64,000 nucleotides of DNA, from positions 821,501 through 885,500 of the forward strand of contig NZ_CP046620.1 of the NCBI RefSeq assembly GCF_009931615.1, written 5' to 3'. Below are positions 7,975 through 16,690 of this stretch, piece after piece. Numbering within the stretch: position 1 is the stretch's first letter; each line of letters begins with the position of its first letter. The translations under genes and the position numbers were made by a program. Source of the DNA: Algicella marina. GTDB taxonomy: Bacteria > Pseudomonadota > Alphaproteobacteria > Rhodobacterales > Rhodobacteraceae. The notes beneath the pieces were generated by a model. It ran no database searches. It was given only the letters and a program-made list of their open reading frames with translations, and had not been told where the DNA came from.

Positions 7975-9401
7975 CAGGAGGACCTTTCGGAGAGGCTGAC
8001 GACCGTGCCGCCACCGCCATGATCGCCGGAGCGGAGCGCATGGGCGGCCGTCGACAGGCCGTGCTGGAGGGATTGCTGGCGCTTCATCCGGCGCGCCCAG
8101 TCCGGTGGGCCGTCATTGGCCGGGGCGGGCAGGGCGCCACCCGCCATCCGTCCCCCGGTTGCGGCATAGGCTGCGCGGGCGCCGGACTGCGCACCGTCGG
8201 AGATCGCGCGCCGAAGCGGACTGAATGCCGCGACGGCACCGGTCTTTCCGACTGCGGCCACGCCACCGACGGACTTGCCCAATGCCGTGCTGCGCGATGC
8301 TGCGCCAAGCTGGTAGGCAGTAGCGGTTCCGCTGCCGACTGCGCTGGCACCGCGCAGGGCGGCACCGCCAGTGCCAAGGGCCATCCGAGTTCCGGCGACA
8401 CCGGCGACCGCGGCCCCGCCCACGGCGATACCGGTGCCGAACGCGGCCCCTGCGCCAAGTTGCGGCCCACCCGAGACAATGCCATTGGCGATGCCGGGAC
8501 CGAAGATGCCGAGGGCGAGGAGCGCCAGCGCGCCAAGGACCACGGACATCGCGTCGTTGATTGTGGGTTCACCCGCAAACCCGGCGGTGAACTCGCTGAA
8601 GATGGTGGAGCCGATACCGACGATGACGGCCAGCACCAATACCTTGACGCCTGAAGAAATGACGAGGCCCAGCACGCGTTCGGCCATGAAGGCGGTCTTG
8701 TTGAACAGGCCGAAGGGCACGAGGATGAAGCCTGCCAGCGTGGCCAGCTTGAATTCGATCAGGGTGACAAAGAGCTGGATTGCGAGGATGAAGAACGAGA
8801 GCAGGACCACCAGCCAGGCGAAGAACAGGATCCCGATCTGGATGAAGTTCTCGAAGACGGCGACGAACCCGGAGAGGTCGGCGATGGAGGCGAGGATCGG
8901 CTGCCCGGCCTCGAGCCCGACCTGCGCGATGCGCCCGGGCTGCAGCAGCTCGCTGGCGGAGATCGTGCCGCCGGTGGCGACCAGGCCAAGGCCCGCGAAA
9001 CTGTCGAAGACGATCCGGGCCAGCGTGTTCCAGTTGCCGATGATATAGGCGAAGACCCCGACGAAGAGTGTCTTCTTCACCAGCCGGGCGATGATGTCGT
9101 CATCCGTACCCCAGGCCCAGAACAGCGCGAGCAGCGTGATGTCGATGACGATCAGCGTGGTTGCGAGAAAGGCGACGTCGCCGCCGAGAAGTCCGAAGCC
9201 GGAATCGGTGTCGGTGGCGTAGTCTTCGGGCGTCAGGTCACGGCAACGCGCGAGGGTGCCGCGCAAGGCGTTATCCCTGACCACATGCCCGGTGTCGGCC
9301 GGCAGGACCGTGCGTGTCAGTTCGACCACGGCGGCGAGGGCGGCGAGACCGCCCACACCGAAGGCGACAAGGCGCAGAATTCGCGGGGTGTCGAGGGCCA
9401 T
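7974..9401 (-). CDS. trbL: TrbL/VirB6-type polytopic membrane protein
   Basis: Encodes 475 aa from the ATG at 9401. There is an N-terminal hydrophobic helix, then at least six membrane segments between about residues 75 and 320 ('FLATTLIVIDITLLALFWAW', 'GILFFAWLVVLLSFFILAIQ'). The tail is Gly/Ala-rich and cytoplasmic. TrbL forms part of the inner-membrane pore of the conjugation channel. The stop overlaps the trbF start by one base (TGATG). No trbK (entry exclusion) gene sits between trbJ and trbL, where many related operons have one; the gap is 4 bases. Confidence 0.92.
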   Translation of the reverse strand: MALDTPRILRLVAFGVGGLAALAAVVELTRTVLPADTGHVVRDNALRGTLARCRDLTPEDYATDTDSGFGLLGGDVAFLATTLIVIDITLLALFWAWGTDDDIIARLVKKTLFVGVFAYIIGNWNTLARIVFDSFAGLGLVATGGTISASELLQPGRIAQVGLEAGQPILASIADLSGFVAVFENFIQIGILFFAWLVVLLSFFILAIQLFVTLIEFKLATLAGFILVPFGLFNKTAFMAERVLGLVISSGVKVLVLAVIVGIGSTIFSEFTAGFAGEPTINDAMSVVLGALALLALGIFGPGIANGIVSGGPQLGAGAAFGTGIAVGGAAVAGVAGTRMALGTGGAALRGASAVGSGTATAYQLGAASRSTALGKSVGGVAAVGKTGAVAAFSPLRRAISDGAQSGARAAYAATGGRMAGGALPAPANDGPPDWARRMKRQQSLQHGLSTAAHALRSGDHGGGGTVVSLSERSS

Positions 9402-9405
9402 ACGC

Positions 9406-10188
9406 TTACTCCCCGAAGAAGCGCACGGTGCCGGGGGAATAGCCGCCGCCGTAATCGAGGAATCGGGCGAGGTTCTCGCGGCCCTGTGCCTCCGCGGAGG
9501 CGATCCGGGCGGCTTCCAGCGCTTCGGCACGGTTCTGCGCGGCGATGGCTGCCGTCAGATCGGCGATCTGTGTCGATTGCAATGCGAGCAGTTGGTTGCC
9601 AGCCTGCGCGACCTGCAGGGCCCCAACGGCTCCTTGGCTTTCGCGGATGAGCGCGTCCATCTGAGTTCGCGCGCCGTCGATATTGCCCACGACCCCGGCC
9701 TGCACGCGCAACGCGTCTTCGAAGCCCGCGACGGAGGTCTCCCACCGCTTGCGCGCGCCTGCGATCATCGCGTCGAAATCGCCCTGAGCTGCGGCAGCAC
9801 CGTAGTCCTGCGTGAAGGCCTGTTCGATAGTGGCCACGTCGAAGGCGAGGCTTTGGGCATCGGCTAAGAGTCGCTGGGTTTCGCCGATGGCGTCCTGCAG
9901 CTGCGCCAGAGAGGAATGCGGAAGGTTCGCGAGGTTCAGCGCATCGTTCATCAGCATCTGCGCCTGGTTCTGGATCTGCGCGATCTGGTTGTTGATCTGC
10001 TCGAGCGCGCGGGCGGCCGAGAGGATGTTTTCAGCATGGTTCCGCGGGTCGTAGACGATCCGCCCACCGCCGCCGAAGAAGAAGGCCTGGGCGGGTGTCG
10101 ATATAACCGGTGTCAGGACGAGGGCGCTGGCCATCAATGCGGCGGCGAGTTTGCGGGTCCGGGCAGGGCGCTCAGGATTGCGGGTCAT
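9406..10188 (-). CDS. trbJ: TrbJ/VirB5-type pilus-associated protein
   Basis: Encodes 260 aa from the ATG at 10188. A Sec signal peptide ends near 'STPAQA' (about residue 35), followed by an Asn/Gln/Ala-rich, mostly helical mature protein ('ARALEQINNQIAQIQNQAQM') typical of TrbJ. It is exported to the periplasm, where VirB5-like proteins act at the pilus tip and in adhesion to recipients. It overlaps the trbE stop by 17 bases. Confidence 0.92.
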   Translation of the reverse strand: MTRNPERPARTRKLAAALMASALVLTPVISTPAQAFFFGGGGRIVYDPRNHAENILSAARALEQINNQIAQIQNQAQMLMNDALNLANLPHSSLAQLQDAIGETQRLLADAQSLAFDVATIEQAFTQDYGAAAAQGDFDAMIAGARKRWETSVAGFEDALRVQAGVVGNIDGARTQMDALIRESQGAVGALQVAQAGNQLLALQSTQIADLTAAIAAQNRAEALEAARIASAEAQGRENLARFLDYGGGYSPGTVRFFGE

Positions 10189-12652
10189 GTTCTGTCTCCT
10201 TTTGGTCAGGGTGAGGGGGTGTCGGATCGGCTGGTGCGATGTCGGGCCCGAGCAGGTCGATGGCCCAATCAAGACCGCGATGACGCAGCCAGGCGGCGGC
10301 GAAGCCATCCCGGCCATGGGTGGCGATAAGATTGCTGATTGCGGCCTGATCGGCCTTGGAGGCGGCGGCGGTGAAGGCCAGAGCCACCTCGCCGAGGCCC
10401 AGCGAGAAGAGCCGGTTGCCCCGCCGCGACTGGCAGTAGTAGTCGCGCTTCGGCGTCGCGCGGGCGAGGATGTCGATCTGGCGGTCGTTCAGCCCGAAGT
10501 TCTGGTAGATCCGGGCGATCTGCGGCTCAAAGGCCCGTTCGTTGGGAAGGAAGATCCGCGTGGGGCAGCTCTCGACAATCGCGGGCGCGATGAGGGACCC
10601 GTCGATATCGGCCAGCGATTGGGTGGCGAAGATCACCGAAGCGTTCTTCTTCCTCAACGTCTTCAGCCATTCGCGCAGCTGCCCGCCGAAATTGGCGTCA
10701 TCGAGCGCAAGCCAGCCCTCGTCGATCAGGATCATCGTGGGGCGGCCGTCGAGGCGTGCCTCGATCCGGTGGAAGAGATAGGCGAGCACGGCGGGTGCGG
10801 CGGGGGAACCGATCAGCCCCTCCGTTTCAAACGCGAGCACGTCCGCGCTGCCCAGGTCTTCGGCCTCAGCATCGAGAAGCCGTCCGAAAGGCCCGCCGAG
10901 GCAGAAGGGTTTCAGAGCGCGTTTGAGTTCTGTCGATTGCAGCAGGACCGAGAGGCCGGTCAGTGTGCGCTCCTCGCGCGGGGCCGAGGCGAGCGAGCTC
11001 AAAGCCGACCAGAGATGGTCCCGCGCAGCAGGGTCGATCGTCGCGCCTTCGCGCCCGAGGATTCCCGCGAGCCAGTCCTGCGCCCAGGCGCGTTCGGACG
11101 CGTCGTCGATCCCGGCGAGCGGCTGCAGCTGCACGGCGGGGTCTTCGTCGGCCAGTGCATCTCCGAGGTTTTCCCAATCGCCACCCATGGCGAGCGTGGC
11201 GCAGCGGATCGAGCCGCCGAAGTCGAAGGCGAAGACCTGGGCACTGGCATAGCGCCGGAACTGCAGCGCCATGAGGGCCAGCAGGACCGATTTGCCCGCC
11301 CCGGTCGGGCCGACGATCAAGGTATGGCCGACATCGCCCACATGTGTGGAGAAGCGGAACGGGGTCGTGCCGTCGGTTTCGGCGTGGAACAGTGGCGGGC
11401 CGTCCAGATGGTCGTTCCGGTCCGGCCCCGCCCAGACCGCCGAGATCGGGATCATATGGGCGAGGTTCAGCGTCGAGATGGGTGGCTGACGGACATTGGC
11501 GTATAGATGGCCGGGCAGGGAGCCGAGCCAGGCCTCGAGCGCGTTCAGCGATTCCGGGATGCAGGTAAAATCGCGCCCCTGCACGATCTTCTCGGCGGCC
11601 TTGAGCTTGGCCTCGGCGGCTGCTGCGTCCTCGTCCCAGATGGTGATCGTGGCGGTTACGTAAGCCGCGCCCGCCACATCGGCGCCGAGTTCTTGCAGTG
11701 CCTCGTCGGCATCCGCTGCCTTGTTGGCCGCGTCGCTGTCGAGCAGGGTCGAGGCTTCGTTGGTCATCACCTCTTTCAGGATCGCGGCCACGGACTTGCG
11801 CTTGGCGAACCACTGCCGGCGGATGCGGGTGAACACTCGCGCAGCATCCGTCTTGTCGAGGCAGATCGCCCGCGTGCACCAGCGATACTCGAAACCCTGC
11901 GTGTTCAACTCGTCGAGCAGTCCGGGCCAGGTGGCGCTCGGCAGCCCGATAATGGTCAGCGTCTTGAGATGCGCGGCCCCGAGCCGAGGTGTCAGTCCGC
12001 CCACCAACGGATCATCGGCCAGCACCGCGTCCAGATGCATCGGCACCTCCGGCACGCGGACGTGTTGGCGCCGGGTCGAAACGGTTGAATGCAGGTAGGT
12101 CAGGGTATCTTCATCGGAGAGCCAGGCGATCTCCGGCATGAACCCGTCCAGCAGATCGGTCAGCCGGTCGGCGCGGCCGACAAAGCTGGAGACAAGATCC
12201 TGAGGCTTGGTGCTGCGATCAGGGGCGTTCTCCAGCAACCAGCCTTCGGCGCGGCTCGCGTCGTCAGCGGGCGGCATCCAGACCAGCGTCAGGAAATACG
12301 CGCTCTCGAAATGCGCCCCTGCTTCTTCGAACTGCGCGCACCGTTCGGCATCGACGAGGGCGGAGACAGGATCGGGAAACTTGGAGGCGGGGTAGTCCTG
12401 CGCTGGTATACGCTGCGCTTCTAAGAAGACAGTCCAGCCGGAGCCAAGCCGCCGGAGCGCGCTGTTGAGCCGGGCCGAAGTGGCGACCAGTTCGGCGGGC
12501 GTGGCGGATTCCAGATCCGGCCCCCGAAACCGCGCTGTGCGTTGCAGGCTGCCGTCCTTGTTCAGGATGGCGCCGGGCGCGATCAATGCAGCCCAGGGCA
12601 GAAAATCGGCCAGTCGGGCGGATTTGGAGCGGTATTCGGCGAGACGCATCAT
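10172..12652 (-). CDS. trbE: TrbE/VirB4 conjugation ATPase
   Basis: Encodes 826 aa; start at 12652 in a tandem ATG-ATG, 4 bases after the trbD stop. The N-terminal CagE/VirB4 domain is followed by the ATPase core with Walker A 'GPTGAGKS' at about residues 475-482. Walker B 'MILIDEGW' and the 'VIFATQS' motif III come later. TrbE energises pilus assembly and substrate transport in the inner membrane. The gene is full-length with no interruption. A 450-aa open frame on the opposite strand is only a codon-bias shadow. Confidence 0.95.
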   Translation of the reverse strand: MMRLAEYRSKSARLADFLPWAALIAPGAILNKDGSLQRTARFRGPDLESATPAELVATSARLNSALRRLGSGWTVFLEAQRIPAQDYPASKFPDPVSALVDAERCAQFEEAGAHFESAYFLTLVWMPPADDASRAEGWLLENAPDRSTKPQDLVSSFVGRADRLTDLLDGFMPEIAWLSDEDTLTYLHSTVSTRRQHVRVPEVPMHLDAVLADDPLVGGLTPRLGAAHLKTLTIIGLPSATWPGLLDELNTQGFEYRWCTRAICLDKTDAARVFTRIRRQWFAKRKSVAAILKEVMTNEASTLLDSDAANKAADADEALQELGADVAGAAYVTATITIWDEDAAAAEAKLKAAEKIVQGRDFTCIPESLNALEAWLGSLPGHLYANVRQPPISTLNLAHMIPISAVWAGPDRNDHLDGPPLFHAETDGTTPFRFSTHVGDVGHTLIVGPTGAGKSVLLALMALQFRRYASAQVFAFDFGGSIRCATLAMGGDWENLGDALADEDPAVQLQPLAGIDDASERAWAQDWLAGILGREGATIDPAARDHLWSALSSLASAPREERTLTGLSVLLQSTELKRALKPFCLGGPFGRLLDAEAEDLGSADVLAFETEGLIGSPAAPAVLAYLFHRIEARLDGRPTMILIDEGWLALDDANFGGQLREWLKTLRKKNASVIFATQSLADIDGSLIAPAIVESCPTRIFLPNERAFEPQIARIYQNFGLNDRQIDILARATPKRDYYCQSRRGNRLFSLGLGEVALAFTAAASKADQAAISNLIATHGRDGFAAAWLRHRGLDWAIDLLGPDIAPADPTPPHPDQKETEHDPQS

Positions 12653-12656
12653 CGGC

Positions 12657-12926
12657 TCAGACCCCGAACCAGGAGGGGTAACGAAGATGTCGCCGCGCCA
12701 CCTCGGCGATCTGCGCATCCCGCTTCGCGGCCCAGACCGCGAGGAGATGACCGACGAGCCAGAACACGAGGCCCACAAGCCAGAGCCGTAGGCCCAGCCC
12801 GATGGCGGCCGCCAAGGTCCCATTCGCGATGGCGATGGTGCGGGGAGCACCGGCCAGCAGGATCGGATCGATGAGGGCCCGGTGCACCGGCGCAAAATAG
12901 CCGGGGATGTCGGTGGGGTTCTCCAT
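12657..12926 (-). CDS. trbD: TrbD/VirB3-type membrane protein
   Basis: Encodes 89 aa from the ATG at 12926. It begins 'MENPTDIPGYFAPVHRALID', the conserved VirB3/TrbD start, then has two hydrophobic helices at about residues 33-70. The Arg-rich C-terminus ends 'RYPSWFGV'. It cooperates with TrbE in pilus assembly. The start overlaps the trbC stop by one base (TGATG). Confidence 0.92.
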   Translation of the reverse strand: MENPTDIPGYFAPVHRALIDPILLAGAPRTIAIANGTLAAAIGLGLRLWLVGLVFWLVGHLLAVWAAKRDAQIAEVARRHLRYPSWFGV

Positions 12927-13252
12927 CAGATCAGCGCTCCGCCGCCGAAGGAGAAAAAGGAAAGAAAGAAACTCGAGGCCGCGAAGGCGATGGATAGGCC
13001 GAAAACGATCTGCACCAGCCGCCGGAAACCGCCCGAACTGTCGCCGAAGGCCAGTGTCAGCCCCGTGACGATGATGATGATCACCGCGACGATTTTGGCG
13101 ACCGGGCCTTCGATCGATTCCAGGATGGTCTGCAAGGGGGCTTCCCATGGCATGCCCGACCCTGCGGCGAGCGCCGGTTCGGGCAGGGCAAAGACGACGG
13201 AGCCGAGCGCGGTTGCGCCAAGGGCTGTGCGAAGTGATGGCAGAAGGGTCAT
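12926..13252 (-). CDS. trbC: TrbC/VirB2 major pilin precursor
   Basis: Encodes 108 aa. The signal peptide ends near 'ALPEPALA' (about residue 29). Two hydrophobic helices ('VAVIIIIVTGLTLAF' and 'FGLSIAFAASSFFLSFF') flank a short polar loop, as in VirB2/TrbC pilins. TrbC pilins are cyclised by the TraF-type peptidase, and a traF gene is present at 26141-26662. It overlaps trbB by 4 bases. Confidence 0.92.
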   Translation of the reverse strand: MTLLPSLRTALGATALGSVVFALPEPALAAGSGMPWEAPLQTILESIEGPVAKIVAVIIIIVTGLTLAFGDSSGGFRRLVQIVFGLSIAFAASSFFLSFFSFGGGALI

Positions 13253-14232
13253 GGATGGCTTCCTTGTGTTGGTGGGAAAAAGGGGGTGAGGGCGTAATCG
13301 CCCGAGGCGGTCAGGCCGGTGACACGCGCCAACTCGGAAAGGCGACGCTCGGCGCCCCGTCCGGACAGAACGGCGATCAGGTCGATGGTTTCTGCGATCA
13401 GCGCGCGCGGGACGGTGACAACTGCTTCCTGGATCAGCTGTTCGAGCCGCCGCAGCGCGCCGATGGCGGACCCGGCGTGAATCGTGCCGATCCCGCCCGG
13501 ATGGCCCGTGCCCCAGGCCTTGAGCAGGTCGAGCGCTTCCGGCCCACGCACTTCGCCGATGGGGATGCGATCAGGCCGCAGCCGCAGCGACGCGCGCACG
13601 AGATCGGACAGGGTCGCAACGCCGTCTTTCGTGCGCAGGGCCACGAGGTTGGGGGTCAGGCATTGCAGCTCGCGCGTGTCCTCGATCAGGACCACACGGT
13701 CGGAGGTCTTGGCGACCTCCGCCAAGAGCGCGTTGGTTAGCGTTGTCTTTCCGGTCGAAGTCCCACCCGCGACGAGGATGTTGGCCCGGCTCGTGACACC
13801 CACGCGCAAGTGGTTGGCGGCGTCGGCGGAGAGAATGCCGCCAGAGACATAGTCCTCGAGGGTGAACACCGCGACGGCGGGCTTGCGAATGGCAAAGGTC
13901 GGCGCGGACACGACTGGAGGCAACAGGCCTTCGAAGCGTTCGCCGCTTCCCGGCAATTCCGCAGAGACACGCGGGGCCGCAGGATGGACTTCCGCGCCGA
14001 CATGATGCGCGACAAGCCGGATGATGCGTTCGCCATCGGCAGGGGAGAGAACTGCGCCACTATCAGCCAACCCATCGGCCAACCGGTCGACCCAGAGCCG
14101 CCCGTCAGGGTTCAGCATCACCTCGACGACGCCCGCATCCTCGAGCCAGGCGGCGATGCCGGGCCCGAGTGCCGTGCGCAACATGCGTGCGCCGCGAGAA
14201 GACGTCTCGGTTTTGAAGGGCGTAACGGTCAT
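13249..14232 (-). CDS. trbB: TrbB/VirB11 secretion ATPase
   Basis: Encodes 327 aa of the GspE/VirB11 family. Walker A 'GGTSTGKT' is at residues 156-163, followed by the Asp box 'LIEDTRELQ', the Walker B region '[18 protein letters not shown]' and the His box 'GIGTIHAGS'. It forms a hexameric ring at the base of the secretion channel. It is the first trb gene. In related ICEs it usually follows the CopG gene directly, but here 6.6 kb of cargo lies between them, so the promoter for the trb genes may come from the cargo or from 14233-14393. Confidence 0.94.
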   Translation of the reverse strand: MTVTPFKTETSSRGARMLRTALGPGIAAWLEDAGVVEVMLNPDGRLWVDRLADGLADSGAVLSPADGERIIRLVAHHVGAEVHPAAPRVSAELPGSGERFEGLLPPVVSAPTFAIRKPAVAVFTLEDYVSGGILSADAANHLRVGVTSRANILVAGGTSTGKTTLTNALLAEVAKTSDRVVLIEDTRELQCLTPNLVALRTKDGVATLSDLVRASLRLRPDRIPIGEVRGPEALDLLKAWGTGHPGGIGTIHAGSAIGALRRLEQLIQEAVVTVPRALIAETIDLIAVLSGRGAERRLSELARVTGLTASGDYALTPFFPPTQGSHP

Positions 14233-14393
14233 GATTGGCCTCGCGATGGATCACGAGACCGATCAAGAAGACCGCTATTGGCCTAAGGGCAACAGCTGTG
14301 AAGGCGTAGTAGGGGCGTGGCGTGCAGAGGCAGGCAGGAGCGTAATTCGAACCCCACAGACCCCAGTTGCGTCTTGAACAATGTGTCTTTCTA

Positions 14394-15101
14394 CTAAAAG
14401 CCTTTTCTGGCCTTATCCGCGACCAATCGACGTCGAGTAATAATTTGTGCAATCATCAATGTAACGAAGGAGATTGCTGTAATAGCCCACTGGCAGTTTG
14501 AAACCTGTATCTGCTGCAACTGAACGGTCTTATCAAGCATCAAGACTAAGACTCCAGCGGCGAAATATGTCGAATTCATAAGTGCACAAGCATGGTAGAT
14601 AATGAAACTTGCGCCAAAGCCGTCATAGGACGGCTTTTCACTATTTCTTGGAAGCACAGAGGAGCCAAAATCGGCAGCGCCAGGTTTCTTGAAGAAAAAG
14701 TCTCGAATTGAGTTGACTACTCGAGCATATAGAATCGCATCTAGCCTTAAGCCCTCAATATAAGAAATTACTGCCGCACCAACTAGGCTGAGCAAAACGG
14801 CCGAAACTCCAAATATGAGAAAGGCAAGGATGCGTGCCTCCTCGCTTATCCCATCTTTTGAGAAGTTGAGAAGAGCCAGCCCGACAGTGGTGATGGGAAT
14901 TGCCGTGATGAGCAGAAAATATCTATAGAAGGTCGCAAGTACCTCGTTTGTCTTGAAATGAGCCTGAGATATGTTCTCATATTCCTTTAGCTGGAACTGA
15001 GAAAATGCATCTGACACGTCATTTTCTGGTGCCATTTCGCCCGCCCAATCTCTACTTGTTAGTCGTGGTCCAGATGGTCCACCGTTTGCTTTCTCGTTCA
15101 A
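14394..15101 (-). CDS. Four-helix membrane protein, last gene of cargo operon A
   Basis: Encodes 235 aa from a TTG at 15101, or 213 aa from an ATG at 15035; the start is undecided. It has hydrophobic helices at about residues 60-80, 92-115, 165-187 and 203-222, with a soluble loop of about 50 residues in the middle. The family is not recognised; the layout recalls small membrane effectors of conflict systems. It lies 19 bases after the GHKL ATPase gene on the same strand and looks co-transcribed. I infer a membrane-acting partner or effector of the operon; there is no direct functional evidence. Confidence 0.7.
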   Translation of the reverse strand: MNEKANGGPSGPRLTSRDWAGEMAPENDVSDAFSQFQLKEYENISQAHFKTNEVLATFYRYFLLITAIPITTVGLALLNFSKDGISEEARILAFLIFGVSAVLLSLVGAAVISYIEGLRLDAILYARVVNSIRDFFFKKPGAADFGSSVLPRNSEKPSYDGFGASFIIYHACALMNSTYFAAGVLVLMLDKTVQLQQIQVSNCQWAITAISFVTLMIAQIITRRRLVADKARKGF

Positions 15102-15120
15102 GTTTCGATTTTAAACAGAA

Positions 15121-16668
15121 TTACAACCGTGACAAACGATCCAACATTCGGTCAATCAGGCTTTTGGCGGCAACTTGATTGACAGAGCAATCATAGATCA
15201 AATCGAAGACCTCCTTGTAGGTTGCGCGCTTGCTCGCTGGCAAACTCTCAAAGATGTCGCCTTCGGCCTTTGTGGTTCGGGCATCGACCGCTTTCTCGAT
15301 CGAAGCGAGGCGACCAAGCATCGCACGGCGGTCTTCATCTTCAAAGAGATCAAATTCCACGGCTTTGCGCATCTCCGCAAGGAGCGTCCCAATCTCGGCC
15401 TTGATCGACTTGGCAAAGCGCGCAGACACGGCGCCTTGCTTAAGAACATCAAGCTTCTCGTAGATTTTGTCAGCTGCAAGCTCAAAAGTCTTAAGGCGAT
15501 TCCGCTTTTGCGAGGAGACGCGGCACTCCCGCGCCACCTCAGCGCCCACTGGCCTCAGATGCGCAATGATGTTGTCCAGATGCATGTTGCTCTCAAACTC
15601 ATCGCGTCGACCGTTCGGAACCACACGTCCATCCAGCACATGCACTTCACCAATCGTCCAAGAGCAGAACCGGTCTTCCGGAAAAACCTCTAGAAAGAGC
15701 CGATCATGACCCACCTGAATATTTCCGACCCGCGCGCGCAGACCACGGACGCCCTGCGCGGAGGGTATCGCACCCTGATAGTCGTGATGGATTAGCCAGC
15801 CGACTGCCGCCGGTTCGCCATCAATGCTCTCGATCTCAAATGTCTTCAGACTGCGTAGAGAGGCCTTCTTGGTATCCGAGTATTCAACATAGTCGCGATA
15901 GGGCCTACAGACTGGCTCCTCAGCGCCGTTAATGTGAATCTGATAGGACTTGCCGGCACGGCCGTGCGCTTTGAGAAGAGTTGCAATCTCTTGACCGTAA
16001 GAGAATTCGGGTGAGAAAGGACAGGGGCAGACCTGGCTCACAAACGCCTCGATCTCGATCTCATTGAGCAGACGGTCATTGGCGATCCGGCGAGGTTTGA
16101 TCAGTTCGACCTCGAAGAAATGTGCGGGATAGTCTTCCGGTTCCAGCTTCTTAAGTGTCACGGCTTCCCGTACAATTGTGCGTAAGTCCGCCTCACTATC
16201 GTTTTTTGCAAGCATCCGCTTCACTATGCGGCCGTCCCAAGTTGCTTCCAGAACCTTCGTGTCTCCCTTGGCGCGCGAGCGAAAGACAAGCTGCTGGACG
16301 TATCCAAGACCGGATAGACGCCCGACACCGCGAAAGCCACGCGCATCCGTTCCGCGCTTTTCGCTGGCGCCGAACGAGAGCATGCGCGCGGGAAAGTCTT
16401 TATTGGACAAACCCTTGCCGTTGTCGCGGATTACGACGCGCCGATCGATGTGATCGAGATTGATCTCGATACGGCCTTCGTCGATGGACGACAGTAGGCC
16501 AGACGCAACGGCATCATCAATGGCATCGGTGGCATTCTGAACATACTCGCGGAAGATAGAAAGCGGATTGACATACATTGAGCTGCTCAAGAGCTCCAAA
16601 ACATCTTTACCTACGAAGATTTCCGTTTCGTCAAATCCCTCATCATCTATCCGTGCCGCTTCAGTCAT
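15121..16668 (-). CDS. GHKL (Hsp90/MORC-like) ATPase of cargo operon A
   Basis: Encodes 515 aa from the ATG at 16668, preceded by AGGGGA at good spacing; an ATG at 16698 overlapping the radical SAM stop is also possible (525 aa). The Bergerat ATP-binding fold is clear: N-box 'FREYVQNATDAID' (about 44-57), G1 'DNGKG' (82-86) and G2 'GFRGVGRLSGLG' (111-122). A middle domain follows, and the C-terminal 150 residues are largely helical. Such ATPases act as ATP-driven clamps or chaperones and occur in several anti-phage systems. The partner genes upstream suggest a role in nucleic-acid or protein modification linked to defence. Confidence 0.85.
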   Translation of the reverse strand: MTEAARIDDEGFDETEIFVGKDVLELLSSSMYVNPLSIFREYVQNATDAIDDAVASGLLSSIDEGRIEINLDHIDRRVVIRDNGKGLSNKDFPARMLSFGASEKRGTDARGFRGVGRLSGLGYVQQLVFRSRAKGDTKVLEATWDGRIVKRMLAKNDSEADLRTIVREAVTLKKLEPEDYPAHFFEVELIKPRRIANDRLLNEIEIEAFVSQVCPCPFSPEFSYGQEIATLLKAHGRAGKSYQIHINGAEEPVCRPYRDYVEYSDTKKASLRSLKTFEIESIDGEPAAVGWLIHHDYQGAIPSAQGVRGLRARVGNIQVGHDRLFLEVFPEDRFCSWTIGEVHVLDGRVVPNGRRDEFESNMHLDNIIAHLRPVGAEVARECRVSSQKRNRLKTFELAADKIYEKLDVLKQGAVSARFAKSIKAEIGTLLAEMRKAVEFDLFEDEDRRAMLGRLASIEKAVDARTTKAEGDIFESLPASKRATYKEVFDLIYDCSVNQVAAKSLIDRMLDRLSRL

Positions 16669-16690
16669 TCTTCTTTCCCCTGAAACTCTT

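Noticed and set aside
10151-11506. Plus-strand open frame of 451 codons opposite trbE
   Set aside because: trbE is clearly coding on the minus strand with all ATPase motifs; the opposite frame is Arg/Gly/Glu-rich and unlike any protein.
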